Below are positions 24,942 through 32,073 of a stretch of DNA of 58,575 bases, piece by piece; position 1 is the stretch's first letter; the number at the start of each line of letters is the position of its first letter. This DNA is from Gemmatimonadota bacterium (GTDB taxonomy: Bacteria > JAAXHH01). Both the position numbers and the translations under genes were made by a program. Below the pieces are notes generated by a model. It was not told where the DNA came from. It was given only the letters and a program-made list of their open reading frames with translations, and did no database searches. The stretch covers positions 1 through 58,575 of the forward strand of contig VXWP01000039.1 in NCBI GenBank assembly GCA_009835325.1, in the 5' to 3' direction.

Positions 24942-26780
24942 ATGTCTCGACATATGAAACTGGTCATGATGACCGGCTTGATCGCGCTGATGGGTGGGTT
25001 TTTGCAGACCGAACCGGGCGCGGAGCGTTCGGTAGCGACCGACCGCTTGCGCTCGGCCGATGACGCGGCACGGATCACAAACGGCGCGGAAATTGCCGGC
25101 CCGATCTCGAAAAGCACGGAAAACGCGGAACGAACGATCCGGGAGATCACCGGTCTGTTCGGTCCTGAGGAAGCCTACGCCCGCCGCGGTTTCGGTGGTT
25201 TCCGGAGTTCGCGTTCCCTTTGGAATCGCCGCAGTTCCTTTGGCCGGCGCAGCCCCTTCGCCCGGAGAAGCACGCCTGCCGCCACGCGCCAGACGCCGGC
25301 GCGCACTACGGGGCAATCCGCCACGCCGGCACGCAGCACCTCGGCCGGGCAGCCCTCGGCCACCGCGGCGCGGTCGACCCGGGCAGGTGCCGCAACCGCC
25401 GGCCGGGCCACGGCGCGGTCTTCGGTCATGGGCCGGCGGGTCCAGAGCGAGACGGCGCGCCGGTCGCTGGCCACGCACCAGTCCAGGCAGGCCGGTTTCG
25501 CCCGGTCGTCCAATTCGGCGGCCAATACGAGCACCTACCGGGACAACGGCCTCTACAACCGGGGCTCGCAGAACCGCACGTCCTACGACAACTACTACGC
25601 GGGTCGAGATAGTTATTACGGGGGCATGGGCTGGAGGACGCCGGGTTACGCCTTCATGTCATACCCCAGCTTCGGCATGTGGGACGCCCTGTTCATGTGG
25701 TCCATGCTGGACATGATGAGCAGCCGCCGTCACTACGCGGTGGCCCATCACCATGCCAACGACCCGGGATACCAGGAATGGCGCGGCGAGGCCGAGCGCC
25801 TGGCCGAGGACAACGAGGAACTGCGGGCTAAGCTGGACGAGCTCGACCGGCAGGTCGCCACGCTGGAAGGCACGCCGAGGGATCCCGAATACCTGCCGCC
25901 CGGCGTTACCCCGGCGATCGCCCTGGCCGCCGAAGTCGTGGCCACCGCCGATCCGAACCAGCCCCGCATCACGGTGAATACGGGGGTGGAGAACGGCAAT
26001 TACCACCGATTCGGCCAGATCCTGCAGTCCCACCTGCCGGATTTCGACGTGATGCTCGAGACGACGGCGGGTTCTGAGGAGAACCTCAACAACCTGGTAC
26101 GGAACCAGGTCGACGCGATCCTCGTGCAGAGCGACATCCTGAACTCCTACCTGCGCAAGAACCCTGACGCGGAAGACCAGCTGGTCGGATTGCAGTCGAC
26201 CCTGTACACCGAGTACGTGCAGCTGATCGTCAACGAGGACGGCGGCATCGCGAGCGTGTCCGACCTCGAGCCGAACACCCATATCGTGTACGTCGGCCCC
26301 CGGGGTTCCGGGACGCACCGGGCCTGGGAGGGCTTCGTCCTGCAGGATCCGAGGTACGGGGAATTCAACACGCGGTTCGCCAGCTACGAGGAAGCGCTGA
26401 GCCAGGTGTCTGAAAACGCCAACGCGGTCATGCTGTTCGTCGCCGGCCTCAACTCGGAACTGCTCAAAGAGGCGGACCGGCAGTACGGACTGCAGTTGAG
26501 CATGGTCGCCGTGGATGAGCACTATTTCAGCACGGCCGTGGACCAGTTCGGCAACACGATCTACGAAGTGGCGACGATCCCCCACGAGACCTATCCCGAG
26601 CTGCAGGAAGGCTGGCTCTTCGGCTATTTCGACAGCAGCGTGGAGACGCTCACAGTGGACGCCATCCTGATCCTGTCCAAGCAGTGGGTGGATACCTACG
26701 GCAGCAAGCCGATGACCCTCTTCGAGGACGCCCTGTGGCGGTCCATCGACGACATCAAGCCCATCGTGGGCGAGGAGTAG
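24942..26780 (+). CDS. Large exported TAXI-family binding protein with low-complexity and coiled-coil N-terminal region
   Basis: A 612-residue protein. Residues 1-27 look like a signal or anchor (MKLVMMTGLIALMGGFLQ). Residues 80-200 are almost only Arg, Ser, Ala, Thr and Gly. Residues 200-235 are rich in Tyr/Gly/Asn (YDNYYAGRDSYYGGMGW), 237-260 are a Met/Trp/Phe-rich hydrophobic stretch (MWDALFMWSMLDMM), and 275-310 form a coiled coil (RLAEDNEELRAKLDELDRQV). Residues 340-612 match TAXI-type TRAP solute-binding domains (ITVNTGVENGNYHRFGQIL, NQVDAILVQSDIL, IVYVGPRGSGTHRAWEGF). No TRAP permease lies nearby, so uptake is unlikely; ligand sensing is more plausible. It begins an operon with DUF2491 and a PspA-like protein (gap 12 bp). 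GGGGAAG precedes the start. Confidence 0.8.
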   Translation: MSRHMKLVMMTGLIALMGGFLQTEPGAERSVATDRLRSADDAARITNGAEIAGPISKSTENAERTIREITGLFGPEEAYARRGFGGFRSSRSLWNRRSSFGRRSPFARRSTPAATRQTPARTTGQSATPARSTSAGQPSATAARSTRAGAATAGRATARSSVMGRRVQSETARRSLATHQSRQAGFARSSNSAANTSTYRDNGLYNRGSQNRTSYDNYYAGRDSYYGGMGWRTPGYAFMSYPSFGMWDALFMWSMLDMMSSRRHYAVAHHHANDPGYQEWRGEAERLAEDNEELRAKLDELDRQVATLEGTPRDPEYLPPGVTPAIALAAEVVATADPNQPRITVNTGVENGNYHRFGQILQSHLPDFDVMLETTAGSEENLNNLVRNQVDAILVQSDILNSYLRKNPDAEDQLVGLQSTLYTEYVQLIVNEDGGIASVSDLEPNTHIVYVGPRGSGTHRAWEGFVLQDPRYGEFNTRFASYEEALSQVSENANAVMLFVAGLNSELLKEADRQYGLQLSMVAVDEHYFSTAVDQFGNTIYEVATIPHETYPELQEGWLFGYFDSSVETLTVDAILILSKQWVDTYGSKPMTLFEDALWRSIDDIKPIVGEE

Positions 26781-26792
26781 CGCCAGGGCCCG

Positions 26793-27494
26793 ATGAGCTT
26801 TCACATCATTCGTTCCGTAGCGAAGAAGCAGGCGAAAGAGGCGGCTGGTTTCTTTCGGAAGAAACCCGAGCGGGTCGATCAGGACCTGCCCCTGGGCGTC
26901 GCCATCGACCGGCTGGTCGACATCGACGCCGTCGCGTCGTCCACCTTTGTCGGCCTCGTCCACTTCGACTTTCCCTCCTTTCCCCTGGCTATCGAGGCGA
27001 TCGGAAAGATCGATCTCGGCGAAGGGGCCATGGCCTATCGGTGCTATCTCCAGGGGACCTCGGCGTTTCTCCAGGTGGTGTCGGACCACGGAGAGCCCGT
27101 GGAATGCCGCCTGTACGTGCTCGACCGGGATCTGTATCCCCATTCGGAGGAAGTCTGGGAACAGTGGCTGAACGGGGAAAACGGCATCATCGGATCACCG
27201 GAAGTGCTGCACGGCGAAGGGGAGGAAAGAAGCTACCAGCGGGAATGGATGGACGGCGACGGACAGGCGGCGCCGATACAGGTCGACGAGCGGATCATTC
27301 GCGACGCGTACGGAGAGCAGGTCTTCGAGGAAACCCAGCAGGCCATGTCCTACTTCCGGGTGGCAAGTGGAGACCCCCACAACCCGGAAGACCCCGAGCG
27401 CGTGGATGAATTCCTGTTGATCAGCGCGGGCGACGGGGTTATAGAACTGTACCTGGGCGTGGCATTGATGCTCGAGGAAGTCACGGTTATTTAA
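26793..27494 (+). CDS. DUF2491-family protein (YjfK-like)
   Basis: A 233-residue soluble protein that I assign to DUF2491, the family of E. coli YjfK. The recognisable pattern is AIGKIDLGEGAMAYRCYLQGTSAFLQ in the middle, WLNGENGIIGSPEV, then FLLISAGDGVIELYLGVAL at the end. The biochemical function of the family is unknown. In E. coli, yjfK sits beside yjfJ (a PspA paralogue), and here too the next gene is PspA-like. The N terminus FHIIRSVAKKQAKEAAGFF is amphipathic and resembles the start of the next protein (IWKFLSRVGKKQAGNALESF), as if both touch the same membrane surface. The gap to the next gene is 18 bp. Confidence 0.78.
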   Translation: MSFHIIRSVAKKQAKEAAGFFRKKPERVDQDLPLGVAIDRLVDIDAVASSTFVGLVHFDFPSFPLAIEAIGKIDLGEGAMAYRCYLQGTSAFLQVVSDHGEPVECRLYVLDRDLYPHSEEVWEQWLNGENGIIGSPEVLHGEGEERSYQREWMDGDGQAAPIQVDERIIRDAYGEQVFEETQQAMSYFRVASGDPHNPEDPERVDEFLLISAGDGVIELYLGVALMLEEVTVI

Positions 27495-27512
27495 AAACGA
27501 AAGGATGAAAAA

Positions 27513-28283
27513 ATGATCTGGAAGTTTCTCTCCCGCGTCGGCAAGAAACAGGCCGGCAACGCCCTGGAGTCCTTCACCCAGGCCGTGGTGGCCTTCGACC
27601 CGGAAACCGCCTCCGAGGCGCAGATCTCCCTCATGGAAGAGGAACTCGACAAGCTCGGGAAGCGGGTCGGCAAGGCCGAGATGGACGTGAAGAAGGACCA
27701 TGAAGAGACGCAGGCACTGTTGACGCAGTACGACCGGTACCTGGCCGCCGCCGAACGGATCGAAGGCCAGCTCGAAGAGGCGGATGAGGGCCAGCGGCCC
27801 AAGCTGGAGGAGAGTCTTGAAAAGCTGGTCGCGGAACTGGAGCGTCTGAACCCGGAGATCGAACGGGAACGCCAGGAGGACCAGGAAGCGGAGGCCTTCG
27901 CGACCGAGCTGCGCCAGGCCTACGATGTGGCGGCGGAGAAGCTCAAAAAGGCGCAGGTCCAGCTGAAACAGGCCCAGCGACGCATGGAGCAGGCCCGGAT
28001 GAAGAAGGAGCGGGCCCTCGAACGCGCCGAGGGCGTGCGGCAGGCCTCGGGGCTGAGCAGTTCAATGGGCGGACTCGATACGGCCCTCAACGCCATGGAC
28101 ATGGAGACGGAGAAGGCGGAGACCACCTCCCGTGCCGCAGAACTGAAGATCGGCGCCTTCGGCCAGACCGAAATCACCGACGATCCAAACATCGCGGCGG
28201 CCCTGGAAGCGGCCGACAAACCCGCGCTGCCCGCATCCTCGACGCGGGACCGGCTGGCGGCCCTGCGTTCCAGGAAGTCCTGA
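27513..28283 (+). CDS. PspA/IM30 (ESCRT-III-like) family coiled-coil protein, YjfJ-like
   Basis: A 256-residue, almost entirely helical protein. The N-terminal amphipathic helix IWKFLSRVGKKQAGNAL is followed by long charged coiled-coil segments (about 35-170: LMEEELDKLGKRVGKAEMDVKKD, AAEKLKKAQVQLKQAQRRMEQA). A Ser/Met/Gly linker then leads to a short C-terminal helix RDRLAALRSR. This is the architecture of PspA/Vipp1/IM30 proteins, which polymerise on damaged inner membranes, and particularly of the YjfJ branch, given the DUF2491 partner. AAAGGA precedes the ATG. A terminator-like hairpin follows, so this probably ends the three-gene transcript, with partial readthrough to the channel. Confidence 0.75.
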   Translation: MIWKFLSRVGKKQAGNALESFTQAVVAFDPETASEAQISLMEEELDKLGKRVGKAEMDVKKDHEETQALLTQYDRYLAAAERIEGQLEEADEGQRPKLEESLEKLVAELERLNPEIERERQEDQEAEAFATELRQAYDVAAEKLKKAQVQLKQAQRRMEQARMKKERALERAEGVRQASGLSSSMGGLDTALNAMDMETEKAETTSRAAELKIGAFGQTEITDDPNIAAALEAADKPALPASSTRDRLAALRSRKS

Positions 28284-28305
28284 GACCGTCACAGGTCTAG
28301 CATTC

Positions 28306-28350
28306 AAAGGCTCACCCGATGCGAGAAGCGGAAGGTGGGCCTTTCTCTTT
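28306..28350 (+). terminator. Intrinsic terminator between the PspA-like and K+ channel genes
   Basis: AAAGGCTCACC at 28306-28316 pairs with GGTGGGCCTTT at 28334-28344 (11 bp with one G-U), loop of 17 bases, followed by CTCTTT. It should stop or reduce transcription leaving the PspA-like gene. Confidence 0.65.
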
Positions 28351-28396
28351 AGATATGCCTTAGATAAGCCCACCGCATTCACCCAGGAGGCAAACC

Positions 28397-29236
28397 ATGC
28401 CGGGAATCCTGTCCTCCCTCCTTGCGGCCGTACACCGTTTCGGTCCCTACGTACTGGCCGTCAACATGATCCTCTATTTCATCGAGTTGCAGTATACCCA
28501 GACGCGCAGCAGCCTGGACGCCGGCGCCTGGGCAGGGTTCATCTGGATCGAACGGGTCATCGCCGGGTTCTTCACCCTGGAATACGTGCTGCGCATCAGG
28601 CTGGCACCGCACAAGGGGAAGTACCTGCGCAGCGGGCTCGGGTTGATCGATCTGATCAGCATCCTGCCCTTCTGGATCGGATTCTATCCCGGCCTGACCC
28701 AGGAGCAGCTCGGCCTGGTGCGCGGCGCGCGGACGCTCCGGCTGCTCAAGATGTTCCGGTACAGCCCCAAGCTGGCGGAGTTCGCCCGGTCCATGTATAC
28801 CAATCGCGTCCGGGTCATTCCCATCTTCCTCATTACCATCATGTACCTGATGATCAGCTCCACCGTGATCTACGAGGTGGAACGCCGCGCCCAGCCGGAG
28901 GTATTCAATGTCTACGGCGACAGCATCTGGTGGGCCGTGGTGACCTCCACCACGGTGGGGTACGGGGACAAGTACCCGGTCACGCCCCTGGGACAGGGCG
29001 CCACCGTCCTGATGATGATGGTGGGCATCGGTATCGTGGGCATGATCTTCGGGTTTTTCGCGGACAGCTTCCACGACTCCAGGCAGCCGCTGGAACCCAC
29101 GTTAATGGAGGCGTACTGCAGAGGGGTTCAAGAAGAGGGGGCGGAGGGCCGAACGGTGCAGGCCCTGCGGGAGACCCACCGCAGCAACCCGCAATTCCTC
29201 ATCTTCGCCGATACGGTGGACCGGTATATCGGTTAG
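28397..29236 (+). CDS. Voltage-gated-type potassium channel
   Basis: A 279-residue six-helix channel of the VIC superfamily. S1-S4 occupy about residues 15-125; the S4 voltage sensor is RGARTLRLLKMFRY (109-122) with regularly spaced Arg. S5 is IPIFLITIMYLMISSTVIY. The pore helix and filter read SIWWAVVTSTTVGYGDKY, with the K+ signature TVGYGD at 186-191. S6 is ATVLMMMVGIGIVGMIFGFFAD. The short cytosolic C terminus has no RCK domain. A strong ribosome site (AGGAGG) precedes the ATG. K+ channels are recurrent neighbours of PspA/DUF2491-type clusters, so it probably belongs functionally with the upstream operon despite the terminator between them. Confidence 0.9.
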   Translation: MPGILSSLLAAVHRFGPYVLAVNMILYFIELQYTQTRSSLDAGAWAGFIWIERVIAGFFTLEYVLRIRLAPHKGKYLRSGLGLIDLISILPFWIGFYPGLTQEQLGLVRGARTLRLLKMFRYSPKLAEFARSMYTNRVRVIPIFLITIMYLMISSTVIYEVERRAQPEVFNVYGDSIWWAVVTSTTVGYGDKYPVTPLGQGATVLMMMVGIGIVGMIFGFFADSFHDSRQPLEPTLMEAYCRGVQEEGAEGRTVQALRETHRSNPQFLIFADTVDRYIG

Positions 29237-29250
29237 GTGGAAGGAACGAA

Positions 29251-30081
29251 CTAAAGGGATGAAGTCTCTTCGGACTCGGTCTCGGGATCAGTCTCCGGCT
29301 CGTACGTCCCGATGGATTCCTTGAGGGAAACCAGCCTGCGGAGCCGTCTCCGGTCTTTGGGCGTGAAACGATCCGTGTAGGCGTCGTAGATGGGTTGCTC
29401 GGGCGCCCCGTCGATGCGTGTGACGATCACGTAAAAGTAGAGGTTCTCCACGTCCGCTGGAGCCTTCTTCCATACCGGCGACAGCAACGCGAAGTTCCAG
29501 ACGGCCCGCTCGTCCGGTCCCAGGTCCTTGCCTTCCGTGAGCCGGATATTGTAGTTGAAGTCGTCATCCAGGATCCACTTCCGGGGTTCGTTTCTCATGA
29601 GCGATCCGCGGAAATAGACCTTCGAGATCCGGTGTTCGGTCCGGTTGTGTATGGAGAGTTTCACGACGGACTGGCCCCGCTGCACGTAGTACTCGACCCC
29701 GCGCACCCTCACGTCCTTGAGACTTTCCATGGCGGAGTCCGTGTTCTCCTGCTTCTCCTCGAGGGCCTCAATGGCCTTGTTCACCCGCTCGTTCCACTCC
29801 GCGAAGATGTCCGTCGCGTCCATTCCGTCCAGCCGGCCGCGGATCCGGTTCTGAATGGCGTCCGACGCGTTCAGCGAGCTGATCACGTTGTCGCTGTAGA
29901 GGTACTCGAAGGCATCCAGCACGTCGTCGAGTCTTTCCTGGTCGTCCTCGGCCAGGGTGGCCTTGACCTCGGCGATGGTTGCATCGAAGGTGTCGACGTC
30001 CGTACCGTCTATGGTTGGACCGGACTTGCAGGCCATCGCGACCAGCGCGAGCCCCGCGGTAAACAGACTCAGGCGCACCAT
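29251..30081 (-). CDS. Lipoprotein, possibly DUF6694-like N-terminal domain plus beta-sandwich
   Basis: A 276-residue lipoprotein: signal RLSLFTAGLALVAMAC with the lipobox VAMAC at about residue 18. The N-terminal domain TIDGTDVDTFDATIAEVKATL...LDDVLDAFEYL...RLDGMDATDIFAEWNE recalls the small DUF6694 lipoprotein family. The C-terminal half (about 120-240) is beta-rich (VEYYVQRGQSVVKLSIHNRT, ISKVYFRGSL) and could be an Ig-like or FxLYD-like domain. The tail is Glu/Thr rich. I chose the ATG at 30081 because AGGAG lies nine bases before it; the leader carries the 13-base GGCAGGAGACGAA twice, so ATG at 30099 is a rival start. It converges on the K+ channel gene with a 14-bp gap. Confidence 0.6.
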   Translation of the reverse strand: MVRLSLFTAGLALVAMACKSGPTIDGTDVDTFDATIAEVKATLAEDDQERLDDVLDAFEYLYSDNVISSLNASDAIQNRIRGRLDGMDATDIFAEWNERVNKAIEALEEKQENTDSAMESLKDVRVRGVEYYVQRGQSVVKLSIHNRTEHRISKVYFRGSLMRNEPRKWILDDDFNYNIRLTEGKDLGPDERAVWNFALLSPVWKKAPADVENLYFYVIVTRIDGAPEQPIYDAYTDRFTPKDRRRLRRLVSLKESIGTYEPETDPETESEETSSL

Positions 30082-30176
30082 TGTTCGTCTCCTGCCCATT
30101 CGTCTCCTGCCGAACACGCTGACGTAAGCATTTCGCTCATGTAAATACTATCACGGTTTGTGCTGAATGTACAAGA

Positions 30177-31217
30177 TTAAACATCCACGGCGGCACGCGG
30201 TTCCGAAGTCTGCCCGGCGCGTTTGCGCGCCACGAAATCGTGCAGTTCGCGCCGGGAAAGGACAGACGTGGCCGGTTTCTGCACGATGACGGCCGCCGCG
30301 TCGTTGGCGATCACGCCCGCTTCCTCGAGGGGAAGTCCCAGCGCCGCGCCGATGGCGAGTACCGCCCGTACCGTGTCGCCGCAACCGACCTTGTCCACGG
30401 GCTGGACCCTATGCCCTGGCGCGTGGAAGAACTCGCCCGACCCCACGCCGCAGAGTCCGTGCGCGCCGAGGGTGACCACCGTGTTCCGGCAGCCCAGCGC
30501 GTCGTGCAGGCGCCGGCAATCGGTTTCCAGCCGGTCCATGGAAAACCCGCCGATGAGTGCGGCGGCCTCGGCGGCGTTCGGCGCGATGATGTCCACACCG
30601 GAGAAGATCGCCCGGTTGCCCGGCTTGAAATCGACCACGACCGGAATATCGTGGAGGCGGCATTCGCGGATGATCTGGCCGGCGTTCTCCGCGGTAAAGA
30701 CGCCCTTGTCGTAGTCGCTCAGGACCACCACGTCGGTTTCCGGCAGCGCGCGTAGGACATCCTTCACCAGCGCGTTCGAGATCCTGTCGCTCACCCGGTC
30801 GGTGCACTCGGAGTCGCGGCGCAGCAGGTAGTCGTCGTCCAGGTACAGCCGGACCTTGGTCGTGGTGGGCCGGCCGCCGTCCCGGATCAGGCCGTGGCGG
30901 ATGGATAATCCATCTGCCAGCTCCCTTATCTTGAAGTAATGCTCGTCGTCGCCCGTCACGCCCACGAGGGTGGTGCGCACGTCCAGGGAAGCCAGGTTGG
31001 CGGCCACGTTGCCCGCGCCGCCCAGCACCTTGATCGTCTCCTGCGCCTGGTAGGCCCGCTTCCCGGCCTTCTCCGAATCGATGGGCTTGCTGTCCTGCGT
31101 CCGGCAGAACTCGTAGACGTCGAGCATGACGTCCCCGACAACGAGGGCGCGCAATTCAGGGATACGATCGATGACCTCGAGCGCACGGTCGGGTTTGCTG
31201 TCCGGTCCGCGGTTCAT
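30177..31217 (-). CDS. PfkB-family kinase resembling the HldE/RfaE heptose-phosphate kinase domain
   Basis: A 346-residue ribokinase-fold kinase. The N terminus ALVVGDVMLDVYEFCRTQ, VLGGAGNVAANLASL and VVLSDYDKGVFT match the D-glycero-D-manno-heptose-7-phosphate kinase domain of HldE. FKPGNRAIFSGVDIIAPN is the ATP-site region. The PfkB signature reads DKVGCGDTVRAVLAIG, so the usual GAGD is GCGD but the catalytic Asp is kept. No adenylyltransferase domain is fused, unlike HldE. It overlaps the HAD gene by four bases (kinase upstream), suggesting a kinase/phosphatase pair in sugar-nucleotide or heptose metabolism. The sugar is not certain. Confidence 0.82.
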   Translation of the reverse strand: MNRGPDSKPDRALEVIDRIPELRALVVGDVMLDVYEFCRTQDSKPIDSEKAGKRAYQAQETIKVLGGAGNVAANLASLDVRTTLVGVTGDDEHYFKIRELADGLSIRHGLIRDGGRPTTTKVRLYLDDDYLLRRDSECTDRVSDRISNALVKDVLRALPETDVVVLSDYDKGVFTAENAGQIIRECRLHDIPVVVDFKPGNRAIFSGVDIIAPNAAEAAALIGGFSMDRLETDCRRLHDALGCRNTVVTLGAHGLCGVGSGEFFHAPGHRVQPVDKVGCGDTVRAVLAIGAALGLPLEEAGVIANDAAAVIVQKPATSVLSRRELHDFVARKRAGQTSEPRAAVDV

Positions 31218-32044
31218 GTGCTTTCCATTCCGACGCTCTTCATCGACGCAATGCGGGCGATGAGGCCGGCCTGGTCGAGGATGGCGTAACCGGCGCGCCG
31301 GGCCAGTGCGTGGTCGTCCGGTCCGATGTATCCCCAGGAAGCCAGCATCAGTTCGAGCGGTGGCTCACCGGCGTTGCCGGGCGCGTCGGCGTTACCGGGC
31401 TCACCGGCGTTACCGGGCTCACCGGCGTTGAAATGAGCGTCGAGCTCCTCCAGGTTGCCGATGGAATCGTCGACGAACCCGTACCGATCCCGGCCGAACC
31501 GCGCCTGGATCGCCTCCATGTTCTCGATCTTGGTGGTCCCGTGATCGCCCGCGTACACGTTTTCCGGCCGGACGGCCAGGCCGAAGTGGTGGCACAGGGT
31601 CACGGTGGCCTCCCGGTTCTTGTTGGTCAGGATCACGATCCCTTCGGCGTCCACCCCCTTCAATTCGTCCCAGACCGGCTGGTAGACCGTGTTGAGCGAC
31701 GGCCACTGGACGGGATCTTGGGCGACAAAACGCTTCCGGGCCGCGAAGAACCGGACCGTGCGCTCCTTCAGGGGAACGTCCGACGATTCGCGGATCGCCC
31801 GGTATTCCGCCGGATCCAGCCGGTGATTGCCGGGCAGGCCGGCGTTCTCCACGCACCAGGCCATGAGGTTGATCGCGTCGCCGGCCGGCTGGACGTGGTA
31901 CCGGTTGGTCACGAAGAGGTCCGCCGTGTTGCCGGGCAGATCGTCCGGAGAAGTGGCCAGCCCGCCCGTGACCGCATTGTAGGCCGTGATCGACATCTCC
32001 ACGACGGAGTTCAGCAGGACCCCGTCGAAGTCAAAAATGAGCAT
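31214..32044 (-). CDS. HAD-superfamily hydrolase
   Basis: A 276-residue HAD protein with motif I MLIFDFDGVLLNS (nucleophile Asp5 and acid Asp7), motif II LTNKNRE, and motif III/IV lysine and acids in KIENMEA and YGFVDDSIGN. The cap lies between motifs I and II. The final quarter contains four copies of an 18-bp tandem unit encoding AGEPGN-like hexapeptides, inserted before the C-terminal helix PPLELMLASWGYIGP. I set the start at the ATG of MLIFDFDG (32044); the longer frame to 32278 lies over the SMP-30 gene. It overlaps the kinase start by four bases and follows the SMP-30 gene by 29 bp. Confidence 0.82.
   Translation of the reverse strand: MLIFDFDGVLLNSVVEMSITAYNAVTGGLATSPDDLPGNTADLFVTNRYHVQPAGDAINLMAWCVENAGLPGNHRLDPAEYRAIRESSDVPLKERTVRFFAARKRFVAQDPVQWPSLNTVYQPVWDELKGVDAEGIVILTNKNREATVTLCHHFGLAVRPENVYAGDHGTTKIENMEAIQARFGRDRYGFVDDSIGNLEELDAHFNAGEPGNAGEPGNADAPGNAGEPPLELMLASWGYIGPDDHALARRAGYAILDQAGLIARIASMKSVGMEST
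31363..31430. repeat. 18-bp in-frame tandem repeat inside the HAD gene
   Basis: Units at 31363, 31381, 31399 and a 14-base partial at 31417, of the form GCTCACCGGCGTTACCGG. On the minus strand they encode Ala-Gly-Glu-Pro-Gly-Asn repeats, with one variant copy (Ala-Asp-Ala-Pro). Confidence 0.88.
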
Positions 32045-32073
32045 GGATCCGTTGTCAGGGGATTGTAGTCGCG

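Noticed and set aside
28273-28300. Further ECF-like site before the K+ channel (GGAAGT ... GTCTAG)
   Set aside because: Spacing is one base shorter and both elements carry mismatches; the first part lies in the end of the PspA-like gene.
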